This document shows positions 9,901 through 17,100 of a stretch of 27,486 bases of DNA, in pieces (within the stretch, counting starts at the first letter, position 1; every line of letters starts with the position of its first letter). Under the pieces are notes generated by a model that was not told the DNA's origin, did not search any database, and was given only the letters and a program-made list of their open reading frames with translations. Location of the stretch: IMG/VR virus record IMGVR_UViG_3300009418_005501, positions 1 through 27,486 of that record. One strand, 5' to 3'. A program made the translations under genes and the position numbers. This DNA is from a virus.

Positions 9901-11021
9901 TCCGCGCCCTCTTCACACAAACAATCTGCAACTTCACTAAAAGAAACATATTGTAAAATATAATCTTTTGTAAAACCAAACTGCAATGCTGACAGTGGGG
10001 TAGTATCTTTTAACTCTTCTAAGCTAGGGTGGCCATTGGTTCGCATTAGGCCATCAAGTATCTGATAAATTTGACTTATGGAGCCGGCTGCACATTTAGC
10101 ATCAAAGTTGACTTCCACCCCTTCTCTAGCAAAAGCAATATTCATCTGTGCGTCAAAGTGTAGTAAAATATTTTCTAAATTTTCTAAATTTTGCTTAAGA
10201 TCTTTAACTAAAATTAATACTTCCCTATTGGTGACACTATAATCTATATTAGGAGCATTCTGAGATAATGAATCTACCCACCCTCGATCAAACATAACTT
10301 TAATCCATAAAGTCTGATATTCTGGAAGCCTAGGCACAATGTGCCAAGATTGTGTTGTTGACACCTCTTTTGGCTTGCCCGTAACTGGATCATTTGATCT
10401 TTTAACTTTTCTATTTTGTGGTATAAAACCAAAGTCTTTTGACCAATTTTTAATTTGGTCTTTGCGGATTGTCTTGTCTAAATCCTTTTCTAATTTTTTT
10501 AGTGCCCAAAATTTACAATTATTAACAAATTCCTCATTGCCAAGAAGGCCGACGCCGGGGGCTCCTTTTTTAGAAGCGGGATATCCAATATTATATTTAT
10601 TGAGCCCATCTTTATAATTAACCAAATTTGGATTTTTGGTCATGTTCTCAAAAACCAATGGAACTATATAATATTTGCCATCAGCTGATAAATGTGCTTT
10701 TTCTCTCTGCCACCAGAGTTGCTTATTCCCAATATTTTTCTTTTCATAATCTCTATTTTTTTCGTTCCCAAAAGTTACAGACGGTCCAATGCCATAAGAT
10801 TTCTTTATCACGCTTATTTTATATGCCCAACTAAAATTTTCTTCCGGAGGGAACAAATTAGCATCATTCATTTTCTTTTTGATGATACCCATGAATCCCT
10901 CAAGAGTCGGAGAATATTTGCCGCTTACTGCAGTCAAAACGACAACGCCTTTTTCTGGTTCCTCTTTTAATCTGTTATATAATTTTTCAATTATTATATC
11001 TAAAGCTGTTTTGTTAGCCAC
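3990..11021 (-). CDS. Giant baseplate-region protein of unknown function (2343 aa)
   Basis: One uninterrupted frame of 2343 codons with a GTG start, by far the largest gene here. I do not recognise a family. Visible features: no signal peptide or membrane segment; a basic N-terminal 120 residues; about 20 cysteines, including an FCGPC motif near residue 1017; an EF-hand-like Asp-rich loop (DSDQDGTLALD) near residue 710; a Lys/Glu-rich linker near residue 1220; and an acidic tail with six Glu residues close to the C-terminus. It sits between the putative spike gene and gp25, so a structural role in the baseplate is likely. One possibility is a functional stand-in for the large wedge proteins gp7 or gp10, which are not seen in this window; another is a tail-fibre attachment or tape-like protein. 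The gene is clearly coding; the function is inferred from position only. Confidence 0.85.
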   Translation of the reverse strand: MANKTALDIIIEKLYNRLKEEPEKGVVVLTAVSGKYSPTLEGFMGIIKKKMNDANLFPPEENFSWAYKISVIKKSYGIGPSVTFGNEKNRDYEKKNIGNKQLWWQREKAHLSADGKYYIVPLVFENMTKNPNLVNYKDGLNKYNIGYPASKKGAPGVGLLGNEEFVNNCKFWALKKLEKDLDKTIRKDQIKNWSKDFGFIPQNRKVKRSNDPVTGKPKEVSTTQSWHIVPRLPEYQTLWIKVMFDRGWVDSLSQNAPNIDYSVTNREVLILVKDLKQNLENLENILLHFDAQMNIAFAREGVEVNFDAKCAAGSISQIYQILDGLMRTNGHPSLEELKDTTPLSALQFGFTKDYILQYVSFSEVADCLCEEGADLTPYILKEGLNAIKGNGPFALPGINNFIHLLPEINRRYARYLKDGGNYSTDLFSMEQSWLDFVHTYIYPPPEVHYSGQGGSMPGTPLDILQLKNPIFKDLLFTGKYIKDPLQLMSPDVKNMVVGASNVTNMYAGDDNLLKALSGEVKSMTALFDKLLNRIPISELIKIAATLLFKCVKNSDMKRHLCQTILKKVPIAEIRQQLYPCLRNLGAPGEMAIAKLEGKITGRVGELYKIASARYPKKFPPDPATPWTEIQVVSKLTSAYCSDPYMQKKFGRAPDDFNEELAKWADDQASDAICDCVLTLYGPVTRLLDEFQDISDEMIDGMTTAAKDKLYDSDQDGTLALDRMINPIKKYLKSEDKMKGFKDAFANGLKDMGMNLVFATTMVVLKYVKDEFSGNLTKDLCNGTDSPFGFASPKDWIMDSQVYKDKGEQELWDKFKDLKEKHFFNQDIQTLVDGFEKLGDAFSPRELKRLFTTECNDSSFDGNYEEPALILMGDEVSMTILQQFPGLSLAAIVAQTGYDPTKENQTYKKEDPDSGAIVELPFPIGFISPTQAHAFLFDLGKLIDPDTYDAVIDEYDALQSAFSSLCDPINVENLGESIAPDDIIALVEGDQQQVLDDLSAILPLMDKQMMEDLYPPLFCGPCSPNQVGMKPMMPNQSDPTQLFMQERLNNRTYKTIDDVFNNNLSAYKPLIKEVMSGDAVNILINQLSNVEVDPEDPSAAYKSAVNTMLAASVDAYESDTDSEGKKLVAKKFRNMIAEITTSDNGGMNQLIKYEPENKIAIFEYDIPNTPYIIYMVFNFSGNPMGFKGTSIESPQIKVLCFNGDIKDYEYPPPEKSKKDEEEGEIFDMNDFENGLFKYWFKSPSIPTGKVLPEMMFMTAVTGDNPASIFKGIFPIASNLILETVWNNTSKNKLFEAKNFNSLPLTNQETESKCIDTDATPLLNPDKNKLDVDDIRKSLECVVSMFATPDALQIANLFGLYKMLIKVCIVEEFLKNIFMFSFANISDIIEDEAYMGIVKKNVKSSVESVLSTGYGPLLEYSEKIVNARRLTLDVDAMVDENGAPLDDVAKAEELKVKTPEESLDILIMEEALEVDSLMDSRIRYHTNPNWKDEFITLGEGEYFKNDFFKYAIHNEIMNKAMYPSRPKTLGDPNSLEKNKMPFFELIDKNEGWQIDGQKPFPSDLEGGLFFEPYVRMKSKLATTYNEPSSLEDAEPYFYSFWGKFKEAFALWESAIFRAYDDVNAYGMTYGAAPGITLQDVPHNQSVETGEPIINTFFTRDGGNPLYKNIFPLPGHSPTGAQSYGQPGVQVPNYEEVVRKIHNFIRKVIGKVEEEYEAHGLLIFDAPIAVKGGKLSTFWDFFLTFFSPVDKDGALWSWASDLNKPSDTSSIYKLIFQSTVSSLDTITQAFQEGITGGAGPAAFYNAFYYWQHYPNGVIPEARSNFRNRGVINFDSMGYYNFSEIADASFSKWNGSIIDIFSGAKETNIGVNDADVGAVATKNISNSFNKNYLLAIAQFMDRHGFDDFSALPDGITVESLAPDTVFGDSFVNLNIDYLCGIYEWLKRVVVEAPFDHWFDISLGMRLNLVVPYQGQDIDSDYIENLISELRDVEPYLPDIKIDRDYILDKTFLLSDPANQVRRWLCLPLEATEYDLRKYWEDVHKNLHPAGSPTTFGSDSVSSAFIDSPTPPLKENPWSLIMGKISDLGLEQGALEYNFSRGPSINNKANLYNNLFCPIKINVAYMQENKEPSTYYVNTASNNNPVRPTLWAACKLLNTSLAPHNRTTDDAESSPNPLREEIVHTLQNKIMEKTKGSKLLEEVLPIRQTVFSTALLYRYAMISAYPELQNLFFPTKLLINSFITQSIKILEGDYSYVNDAVEDVPQEEKLAMSAPSSQDVAAQFFELVVQMAANTVDPTWKTPWFFPGPLTPVGIIAKMISQIPDKDKDKLTEEEEECEDGTPQTDSG

Positions 11022-11027
11022 TTTCTG

Positions 11028-11033
11028 ACCTCT
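11028..11033 (-). promoter_or_regulatory. Ribosome binding site deciding the GTG start of the giant gene
   Basis: Reading the minus strand, AGAGGT lies 6 bases before the GTG at 11021. This well-placed Shine-Dalgarno sequence supports GTG as the true start of the 2343-residue protein. Confidence 0.75.
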
Positions 11034-11045
11034 TTTTTTGTAAAC

Positions 11046-12035
11046 TTAAGTTGTAGATACTTGGCCACTATTAATATAGTCACTGCTAAATTGTTCTAAT
11101 CTTTGTATCTTAATACCGGAGCCTCTCATTCCGTGTAACATAAGGCTTTTCTTGCAAGATAGCGCACTTGTTATGGCGTCAAAGCCAGCAGTCATGCAAT
11201 CAAAAGACATTAGGGTTTCTCCCCCCGCAAGAGAAGTTGGGTTTCCAGTTGCAAGGGTACCAATAGCCATGCTAGTTGGAGATGGATGTTTGTGGCTCAT
11301 AAGTGCAGTATTAAATTTATGCTGAAACATTAAAAAATTATCCACAACGGTTGCCAATTCATTAATATTATCAACTATGTCATTTAGCGCCCTTAATACA
11401 TTATTTCCTTTTGGGATAGGTTGGGGCTTGCCGCCGCCGGCAATTAAATTAATACTGCCAGGTCCCCAAACTGGAAAGCCCAATGAATTTTTAAGATCTA
11501 TTCCGCTGCAAATTTTAATATTTTCACGTCCAATAATACGGAGCTGATCTGCCTTCACAACTGCAGCAGATTTCCCAGCCACCGACCCAATATTGCCGCC
11601 AGGGACTGCAAACATATCATCAACATCACATTTAGCAGAGACATAAATTCTAGCAGCATCTTTTTTTGCATTTGGATTAAGTGGCACTCCGGGAACTTTG
11701 CCCTTCGCTGTGCCATGTGAATCTAAACCTGCATATATATCGACCGCAGAACAGCCAAAAGCGCCGACTCCCCCATAACCGGCGCCATGTATATATGGTT
11801 CACCAGTTTTGGGATCCGTTTTTTCATTCATTCTGTCTAGACCGATTCTTATCCCAGAACCATAAGACCCTTCAATGTGATTTTCGCCTTTGGCATATCT
11901 AGATATATTAGGCACCCGATGGGGGTTGGGATCGCCATCAATGCCACTATAAAATATGCTTGTACTTCGGTCTAAATTTAATCCAGTTTGATCAAAAAAT
12001 AAAGCTCTATTTCTAAGGGGAATACTTAACGTCAT
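11046..12035 (-). CDS. Putative baseplate spike / gp5-like tip protein with HxH motif
   Basis: This 329-residue protein is Gly- and Asn-rich with no membrane segment. Residues about 165-215 (KADQLRIIGRENIKICSGID, then GSINLIAGGG) have the short alternating strands seen in the beta-helical spike parts of phage gp5/VgrG-type proteins. A helical stretch at about 218-245 (NDIVDNINELATVVDNFLMF) is followed by SHKHPSP with histidines 248 and 250. An HxH motif near the distal end binds iron in some phage spike tips such as P2 gpV. The gene lies between the hydrolase-bearing protein and the giant baseplate-region gene. The ATG at 12035 has an AAGGA site about 11 bases upstream. It could instead be another hub accessory protein; the spike assignment is by analogy. 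Confidence 0.55.
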   Translation of the reverse strand: MTLSIPLRNRALFFDQTGLNLDRSTSIFYSGIDGDPNPHRVPNISRYAKGENHIEGSYGSGIRIGLDRMNEKTDPKTGEPYIHGAGYGGVGAFGCSAVDIYAGLDSHGTAKGKVPGVPLNPNAKKDAARIYVSAKCDVDDMFAVPGGNIGSVAGKSAAVVKADQLRIIGRENIKICSGIDLKNSLGFPVWGPGSINLIAGGGKPQPIPKGNNVLRALNDIVDNINELATVVDNFLMFQHKFNTALMSHKHPSPTSMAIGTLATGNPTSLAGGETLMSFDCMTAGFDAITSALSCKKSLMLHGMRGSGIKIQRLEQFSSDYINSGQVSTT

Positions 12036-12049
12036 TTTATTATTTTCCT

Positions 12050-15000
12050 TTATGCGGAAGCTTTGTCCTTTTTCTTCACTACCGGCTTCGCTGTTTTAAG
12101 GTACACGGTTCCGGCCCCCCCTTGCGTCACCCAGGCGCGCCATGCTTTCGGTGAACTCTTATGGGGGCCGGTGTATGAACAACCATTTTTCTTTAATCTC
12201 GCACGTGCCCATTTAAAGTCTGCTCCATGTACTTTCAGCATTGAAGAGGACCAAGGCCTGTTCAATCTCACGTGATAGTGGTTAGCGTGAGCGGGTACCA
12301 TACTAAACATTTTCAGTATTTTTTTCCTTGTTGCTCCCCCATCTCCTACAAAAGCTTTAAATAACTTTTTAAACGCAGGATCGGGGGTACCAAACCAAAG
12401 ATCATATTGTTGTTTTTCCAACTCCAACATTCGTTTTTTTAGCCAGGGCCCAAATCTGGAGCCTTTTTTGTTGTTTACTCCAAAATATATTGCAGAGCCA
12501 GGAAAATATTTAAGTGTAAGAAGCCCCAACGCAATAGTTTTATCATAGTCTACAACCATGCCCTTGTGTTTTTTTGCTTTGTCAGGGCTCTCATAAAGTC
12601 GTTGAAAACGGCGGGGGGAGGCGCCTGGCCCCGACAGAACTAGGCTGGTACCAGGAGAGTTTTTATAATCAATTGGCAAAGTCATATCAAAATCATTACC
12701 CTCTCTGTGAGAATTGTGGCCTCGCACCATATCAATACCATTGGCCCATTTTGGGGAAACATCTCCTATCATCCATTGTATACCTGATTTTCCTTTTTGG
12801 GATCCTCTAACTATAGTAGCATATGCGCCGCTCTTAGCAGGTTTGGCAGCTTTACCCCATATGGGATTTTCTAAGACTTTATCTATAAATTCTCCTACTT
12901 TCTTATTACCATAAGAATAGTTATAAACTTGTCTCCTTTGAGCAGTATATTTTTTACCTTTTACAAAAGCTGATATATTAATTAATCCTAAAGGATTTGG
13001 GCCGCACTCTACTTTTCCAGAAGGGACGCTTCCCTTGGCGCCCTTTTTCTTGCCCTTAATTCTCGCTCTGCAATCTTTCTCACAGGCTTTCAATTGTTTT
13101 CGCTTAACTGTATTGGCTCTTTGTCTTGCTTTCTTGCCCTTTGCACATTTTACATTAGGGTCAGCTAATTTATGTTTATCAGGGAGTGGCTTTCCTTCGT
13201 AGTTATAAGCATTTCCATCATCGTCATATGAAACAGGAACTTCTGCTGGTTTTACTTTTATAGCCGGAGCTTTTATTGGAATTCCATCAACTTTTCCACT
13301 TTCTAATAAAGAAGGTGTGCCGAATCTTTTTTCTAGTGGGCCATAGTGGCCACCTGCGGTATTCAGGTCCAAATATAATCCTTCTAATTTAGTCAGATTA
13401 TCTGCTGGAGGGGGCTGAATATCTTTACATCCATTAAATTGTTTACCGCCGGGAAGACCTTTGGGGTCACAAGGATTTTGTGATATAAATCTTTTAATAT
13501 TTGGCTTAACAACGGTCAATGTTTCAGCCTCTTTGGGCGTATAAATGTGTATCTCCAAATCTTTCCCTGGATTAAAGCCACTTTTGTTATTCACAAAAAT
13601 CTTTTCAAAAACTGGATCAATCGCGAAGGAGTAAGAAGAGTCGAGATAATCTATTCTTTTAAGCTTAGTACTCCCAATTGTGTTACTAGATAATTGCTCC
13701 ACTAAACCAGCTAGAGAATAACCACCTCCAGAAAATGATTTAATATTTATAAATTTGGGATTGGCTGTTGCACCTAAACCTTTCTTAAGGTCGGTATTCT
13801 TTATTTTATCAACCACTTCTTTATGAAAATCCGCAAAAGTGGCGCCCGAGTCAGAGCCAAAAGTAGCTTTTTTAACCCCGATCTTAGAATAAACATTCAG
13901 CTGGGTCGTTACATATACTATATTTCTTTTTTGTTTGTGAACCATTTCATACAAAGACTCTTGAATTTTTTTTCTAAATCCCATCCCCCGCCAAAGAGTT
14001 TCTCCCGGAGAATCACCCTGGAGCCCATGGAGAAAATATATTAACTCATAAGGTTTCGTTAAATCAGCTCCTTGCGGGACGACAATTGCGGTCTTGCCTT
14101 TCTGTGCTTTAGTTTCTGAAGAATTATATAATAAAGTTTTTCCCTTAAACTCTGAAAAGAAACTTTTATCTTGGGCTGAAATTTCGGCACTGTCACCCTC
14201 AGACTTAATAACCATGCCGGGCGTTTTTAAGACTTCGGTTGCAGAAACTGCGGTTGGAGCGCTGGCCTCTTCCCACCATGTAATCCAGTCAAAACTGAGC
14301 GGGGCCGAAACTCCTCTGAAAATAAAATTCACCCATCGACCAGACAATCTTAAAGTTTTTGCTTTGTTGCTCTCAATAAATTTTTTGCCACTGTCGTATT
14401 CACCTTTGAGTTTCTTATAGTCCGGTTCGTTTTTGGCCAATTGGGTGCCCCCCTTCTTATAAATCAGGGCGCCCTCATAAAACTTTTTTAGTTCATCAAT
14501 GGCTTGATTTAAGGGATCTTTAGACGAAGCTAGCGTCATAGTAGTCAGCCATTCTATAGTGAATGAAGAGGTGCGACCGATGTATGCAGCAACAGCATTT
14601 TTAGGCAAGTCTGGGGCTTTATCTGATAAGTGATATTCAACTTCCACTTTGTTGGGATCAATGGCAATCATAATATCCTTTATGTCATTGTCGTGCCAAT
14701 GATTGGCCTCGGTAGAACTATAATCCGCGTCCCATAATTGTATTTTTTTCAAATTTTTAAACTTACCGAATTTTTTTATTCGAGCTAAGTTGGAAATTGC
14801 AATAGCGCCATAACGATCCGCAACCAAAGTTGTTTGTTGAATTTTTTTCTTTTGAATTGAAAATTTCTCACTTAAAACTTTATTAACTGCCCCAACTAGT
14901 TTTTCAATATGACCTGCAACTCCTGCGCCTATGGACTTTTGTTCATATGACATTGTTTGTCTATTAAATATTTTTGATGTACCATCGAAGTTCCATACCG

Positions 15001-16114
15001 GCCATTGTCTATCTCCGTATGTCGTGAGTTTCGTGTTTGGCTTCGATGTGGCGCGGGGATATCCATTATTTTTGGTCATTTTCTCCTTTGACCACATCAT
15101 TTCAGGCATTACAAAAACAAGATTCCGGCGGGCCCCATCAAATTGAGGATTTTTTTTGGTCATTTGAGTTATTGTTTTTCCAATCTCATTCCACTCTTTT
15201 GAATCATTTGCAAATTTTCCTTGATCATGGAAAAAATAAATTACTTCAAGGCCTTTATTTGGACTAACACCAGTTGGCATATATATTAGTACACTGCGAC
15301 CCTCTCCTTCGATCATCTGCAACCCGTCTTTTGTGCCGTTCCCCTCTAATTTACCAATATAAACAATTCCTTTAAAGTTATCATTGCTTTTGGGATCCAC
15401 TAATTTTGCTAGCCATTTCGGTGCTTCAGCTCCTGGGGCGCCATTTATTAATTTGTTTTCTTGATGGCCGGCGTCTGTAGTTAAAGGTATGACATCATCC
15501 AACTTAGATGCCTTCTTGTTTTTATTAATGCAATCTCCAACTGCCCCTTCGCCAGTATAACTTTTTTTGCAAGCGTCTATGCAATCTTTTAGTTCTTGTA
15601 CATTAGCTTTTATGTTTTTAGGATCTACAGGACCTGCAAAATACAGCCGGCTGATGGCCCCCTTATTTGCCAACTCTACCTTCACTAAGTCGCCAGGGGC
15701 GGCCCCTTGGCGCTGTACTAATGTATCGATTGCTTGTATTGTCGGGTATGCATCAATTGCCAGCTTATCTTGCCTGGTTTCTTCCGGAAGATTATCCGGT
15801 TTTGTTAACATAAAATGTAACTCAGGGACACAAACTTTATACGTATTTAAGCTGTATTTTGCAGAGGCGCCTGTGTTGGAATTTAATGCAACTGCACTAT
15901 CCTGGGGGGTGCATTCGTTATCAACCCTCAACAATACACCAATAAGAGTGCCAGAGGTTTTAAACTTATTTGGGGTAAAAACCCTATCCTTCATCCGAGC
16001 TATTATAGACTGAGGTGTCTCAGACTGAGAATCAATGCTCTCTTGATCTACATCATCAACATTAAAATCATTAAGATATCCTGGCTGAATATCCAATATT
16101 GGAGGCCTGCTCAT
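12050..16114 (-). CDS. Tail-associated multi-hydrolase: OB-like + two alpha/beta-hydrolase-like domains + M74 (MepA-type) endopeptidase
   Basis: The 1354-residue product appears modular. Residues about 45-180 look like an OB-type barrel (FKTSGTLIGVLLRVDN to GDLVKVELANKG...FAGPVDP), as in gp5-type hubs. Residues about 255-560 and 650-920 are two alpha/beta-hydrolase-like domains that share the layout of an IYFFHD or IYFLHG strand-loop. The second keeps a nucleophile elbow SFSGGG (about 792-797), an Asp in DYLDSSY and a His in GGHYG; the first has ADRYGA at the elbow position. A Lys/Arg/Cys-rich linker follows. Residues about 1070-1290 match penicillin-insensitive murein endopeptidase: GDVSPKW...GHNSHREGNDFDM (about 1118-1145) and HANHYHVRL (about 1275-1283), which carry the M74 zinc ligands. 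It probably opens peptidoglycan during DNA injection; ester substrates are unknown. Starts at an ATG 3 bases after the upstream gene's stop. Confidence 0.88.
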   Translation of the reverse strand: MSRPPILDIQPGYLNDFNVDDVDQESIDSQSETPQSIIARMKDRVFTPNKFKTSGTLIGVLLRVDNECTPQDSAVALNSNTGASAKYSLNTYKVCVPELHFMLTKPDNLPEETRQDKLAIDAYPTIQAIDTLVQRQGAAPGDLVKVELANKGAISRLYFAGPVDPKNIKANVQELKDCIDACKKSYTGEGAVGDCINKNKKASKLDDVIPLTTDAGHQENKLINGAPGAEAPKWLAKLVDPKSNDNFKGIVYIGKLEGNGTKDGLQMIEGEGRSVLIYMPTGVSPNKGLEVIYFFHDQGKFANDSKEWNEIGKTITQMTKKNPQFDGARRNLVFVMPEMMWSKEKMTKNNGYPRATSKPNTKLTTYGDRQWPVWNFDGTSKIFNRQTMSYEQKSIGAGVAGHIEKLVGAVNKVLSEKFSIQKKKIQQTTLVADRYGAIAISNLARIKKFGKFKNLKKIQLWDADYSSTEANHWHDNDIKDIMIAIDPNKVEVEYHLSDKAPDLPKNAVAAYIGRTSSFTIEWLTTMTLASSKDPLNQAIDELKKFYEGALIYKKGGTQLAKNEPDYKKLKGEYDSGKKFIESNKAKTLRLSGRWVNFIFRGVSAPLSFDWITWWEEASAPTAVSATEVLKTPGMVIKSEGDSAEISAQDKSFFSEFKGKTLLYNSSETKAQKGKTAIVVPQGADLTKPYELIYFLHGLQGDSPGETLWRGMGFRKKIQESLYEMVHKQKRNIVYVTTQLNVYSKIGVKKATFGSDSGATFADFHKEVVDKIKNTDLKKGLGATANPKFINIKSFSGGGYSLAGLVEQLSSNTIGSTKLKRIDYLDSSYSFAIDPVFEKIFVNNKSGFNPGKDLEIHIYTPKEAETLTVVKPNIKRFISQNPCDPKGLPGGKQFNGCKDIQPPPADNLTKLEGLYLDLNTAGGHYGPLEKRFGTPSLLESGKVDGIPIKAPAIKVKPAEVPVSYDDDGNAYNYEGKPLPDKHKLADPNVKCAKGKKARQRANTVKRKQLKACEKDCRARIKGKKKGAKGSVPSGKVECGPNPLGLINISAFVKGKKYTAQRRQVYNYSYGNKKVGEFIDKVLENPIWGKAAKPAKSGAYATIVRGSQKGKSGIQWMIGDVSPKWANGIDMVRGHNSHREGNDFDMTLPIDYKNSPGTSLVLSGPGASPRRFQRLYESPDKAKKHKGMVVDYDKTIALGLLTLKYFPGSAIYFGVNNKKGSRFGPWLKKRMLELEKQQYDLWFGTPDPAFKKLFKAFVGDGGATRKKILKMFSMVPAHANHYHVRLNRPWSSSMLKVHGADFKWARARLKKNGCSYTGPHKSSPKAWRAWVTQGGAGTVYLKTAKPVVKKKDKASA

Positions 16115-16117
16115 CTA

Positions 16118-16423
16118 TTATTTATCTCCACTCTGGATTATATCAAAAAGATGCTCCTTATCTTCATCATTTAATTCTAAAGAGTCGTCCCGCCTTTTGT
16201 TTAAAATTGCAGTAATTTTAACTAACTGCTCATTAGAGCGCTGCAGGGTTTCAACATATTTAGAAGCAATCATGCCTAATTGTTTGTGGTTCTCTAAATC
16301 AGAGGTTTTTTTCATCTCCAATAAAAGATCTGTTAATAAGGTACTTGTTATCGCTCGATCATTTCTAATGTTTTTTATTGACTCTTCAATATAGTCATTA
16401 ATGTCCTCTACTCTTCTTCCCAT
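16118..16423 (-). CDS. Small helical protein next to sigma factor; possible gp33-like late co-activator
   Basis: A 101-residue, charged and predicted all-helical protein with no Cys or membrane segment. Its start overlaps the sigma gene by 16 bases, so the two are probably translationally coupled. The C-terminus ends with an acidic-hydrophobic segment, NDEDKEHLFDIIQSG. In T4, the late co-activator gp33 (112 residues) works with sigma gp55, and both carry short acidic-hydrophobic C-terminal tails that bind the sliding clamp. The size, partner gene and tail make a gp33-like role possible, but I see no clear sequence match, and a structural or scaffolding-type small protein is equally possible. 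The coding assignment is safe; the function is a guess. Confidence 0.75.
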   Translation of the reverse strand: MGRRVEDINDYIEESIKNIRNDRAITSTLLTDLLLEMKKTSDLENHKQLGMIASKYVETLQRSNEQLVKITAILNKRRDDSLELNDEDKEHLFDIIQSGDK

Positions 16424-17097
16424 TTCTTTCTAAAATCCCTATACTTAATCCTTAATTTGTTTAAGGAGCTTACGACTTGTTTGGTGTTTAAACCAGTAAT
16501 CTCTCTGATGTATAGGTAAATAGCTTTCTTATTAAAAATTTCTATATTTTCAGATTCTTCAAAAAGAATTTTTACGGCTTGAATAACTTTTTTATCATTT
16601 GTTCTTGTTGCCACCACTTCCCATGCAACAATATTGTTCCTAAAGTGCGCCCAAAATTCTCTTTTAATTGCATCTTGCATTGAAGTATTATAAACAACAA
16701 GGGGGTGACTATTATTAATATTCTCACTCTCAGGCACACAATAATTTTCAATTAATACTTCTCGCCTATATCTCTGTGATGTTTTCTTGACTTTGTGTAT
16801 AAACCAATTTTTTGTTATGACACTAAAATAAGAAAAAGCCTTTGAACCCTTGCTTGGGTCATATTTATCTAATATAGTGATCAGCCAATTTTTACAGTCT
16901 TCTTTTAAATAATCAATATTGGGAAGGCTAGTAAACTTGTAAGTATAAACAATTTTATCAACCATTTCGTCAAAGGCCGGGCCGATGAGTGTTGCGTATA
17001 AAGAATTTCTTGTTTTTGGATCATTCGTATTACAATATTCAATTATTGCATTTTCATGTACTTTTGTAAAATACATGTTTTTTCTTTTACGAGCCAT
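16408..17097 (-). CDS. 55: Phage late-transcription sigma factor, T4 gp55-like
   Basis: A 229-residue basic protein with a sigma-70 region 2-like core. At about residues 78-106 the KYDPSKGSKAFSYFSVITKNWFIHKVKK segment matches the region 2 helix that contacts the RNA polymerase clamp and the -10 element. No sigma region 4 is evident, in agreement with gp55-type factors, which recognise only the short late -10 box and depend on gp33 and the sliding clamp. The N-terminus is Lys/Arg-rich and the C-terminus ends in Trp-Glu-Glu-Glu. The ATG at 17097 is 3 bases after the upstream gene's stop, with a GAGGAAG site upstream. It would direct host RNA polymerase to virion genes such as those just downstream. 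A non-gp55 phage sigma is the alternative. Confidence 0.87.
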   Translation of the reverse strand: MARKRKNMYFTKVHENAIIEYCNTNDPKTRNSLYATLIGPAFDEMVDKIVYTYKFTSLPNIDYLKEDCKNWLITILDKYDPSKGSKAFSYFSVITKNWFIHKVKKTSQRYRREVLIENYCVPESENINNSHPLVVYNTSMQDAIKREFWAHFRNNIVAWEVVATRTNDKKVIQAVKILFEESENIEIFNKKAIYLYIREITGLNTKQVVSSLNKLRIKYRDFRKKWEEE

Positions 17098-17100
17098 TGT

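Noticed and set aside
10168-10196. Short tandem repeat of TTTTCTAAA units
   Set aside because: It simply encodes the repeated NLENLEN helix of the giant protein; too short to count as a repeat element.
15567-16013. 148-codon open frame on the plus strand
   Set aside because: It lies opposite the N-terminal coding part of the 1354-residue tail protein, has no ribosome site that stands out and no family pattern, and all supported genes are on the minus strand.
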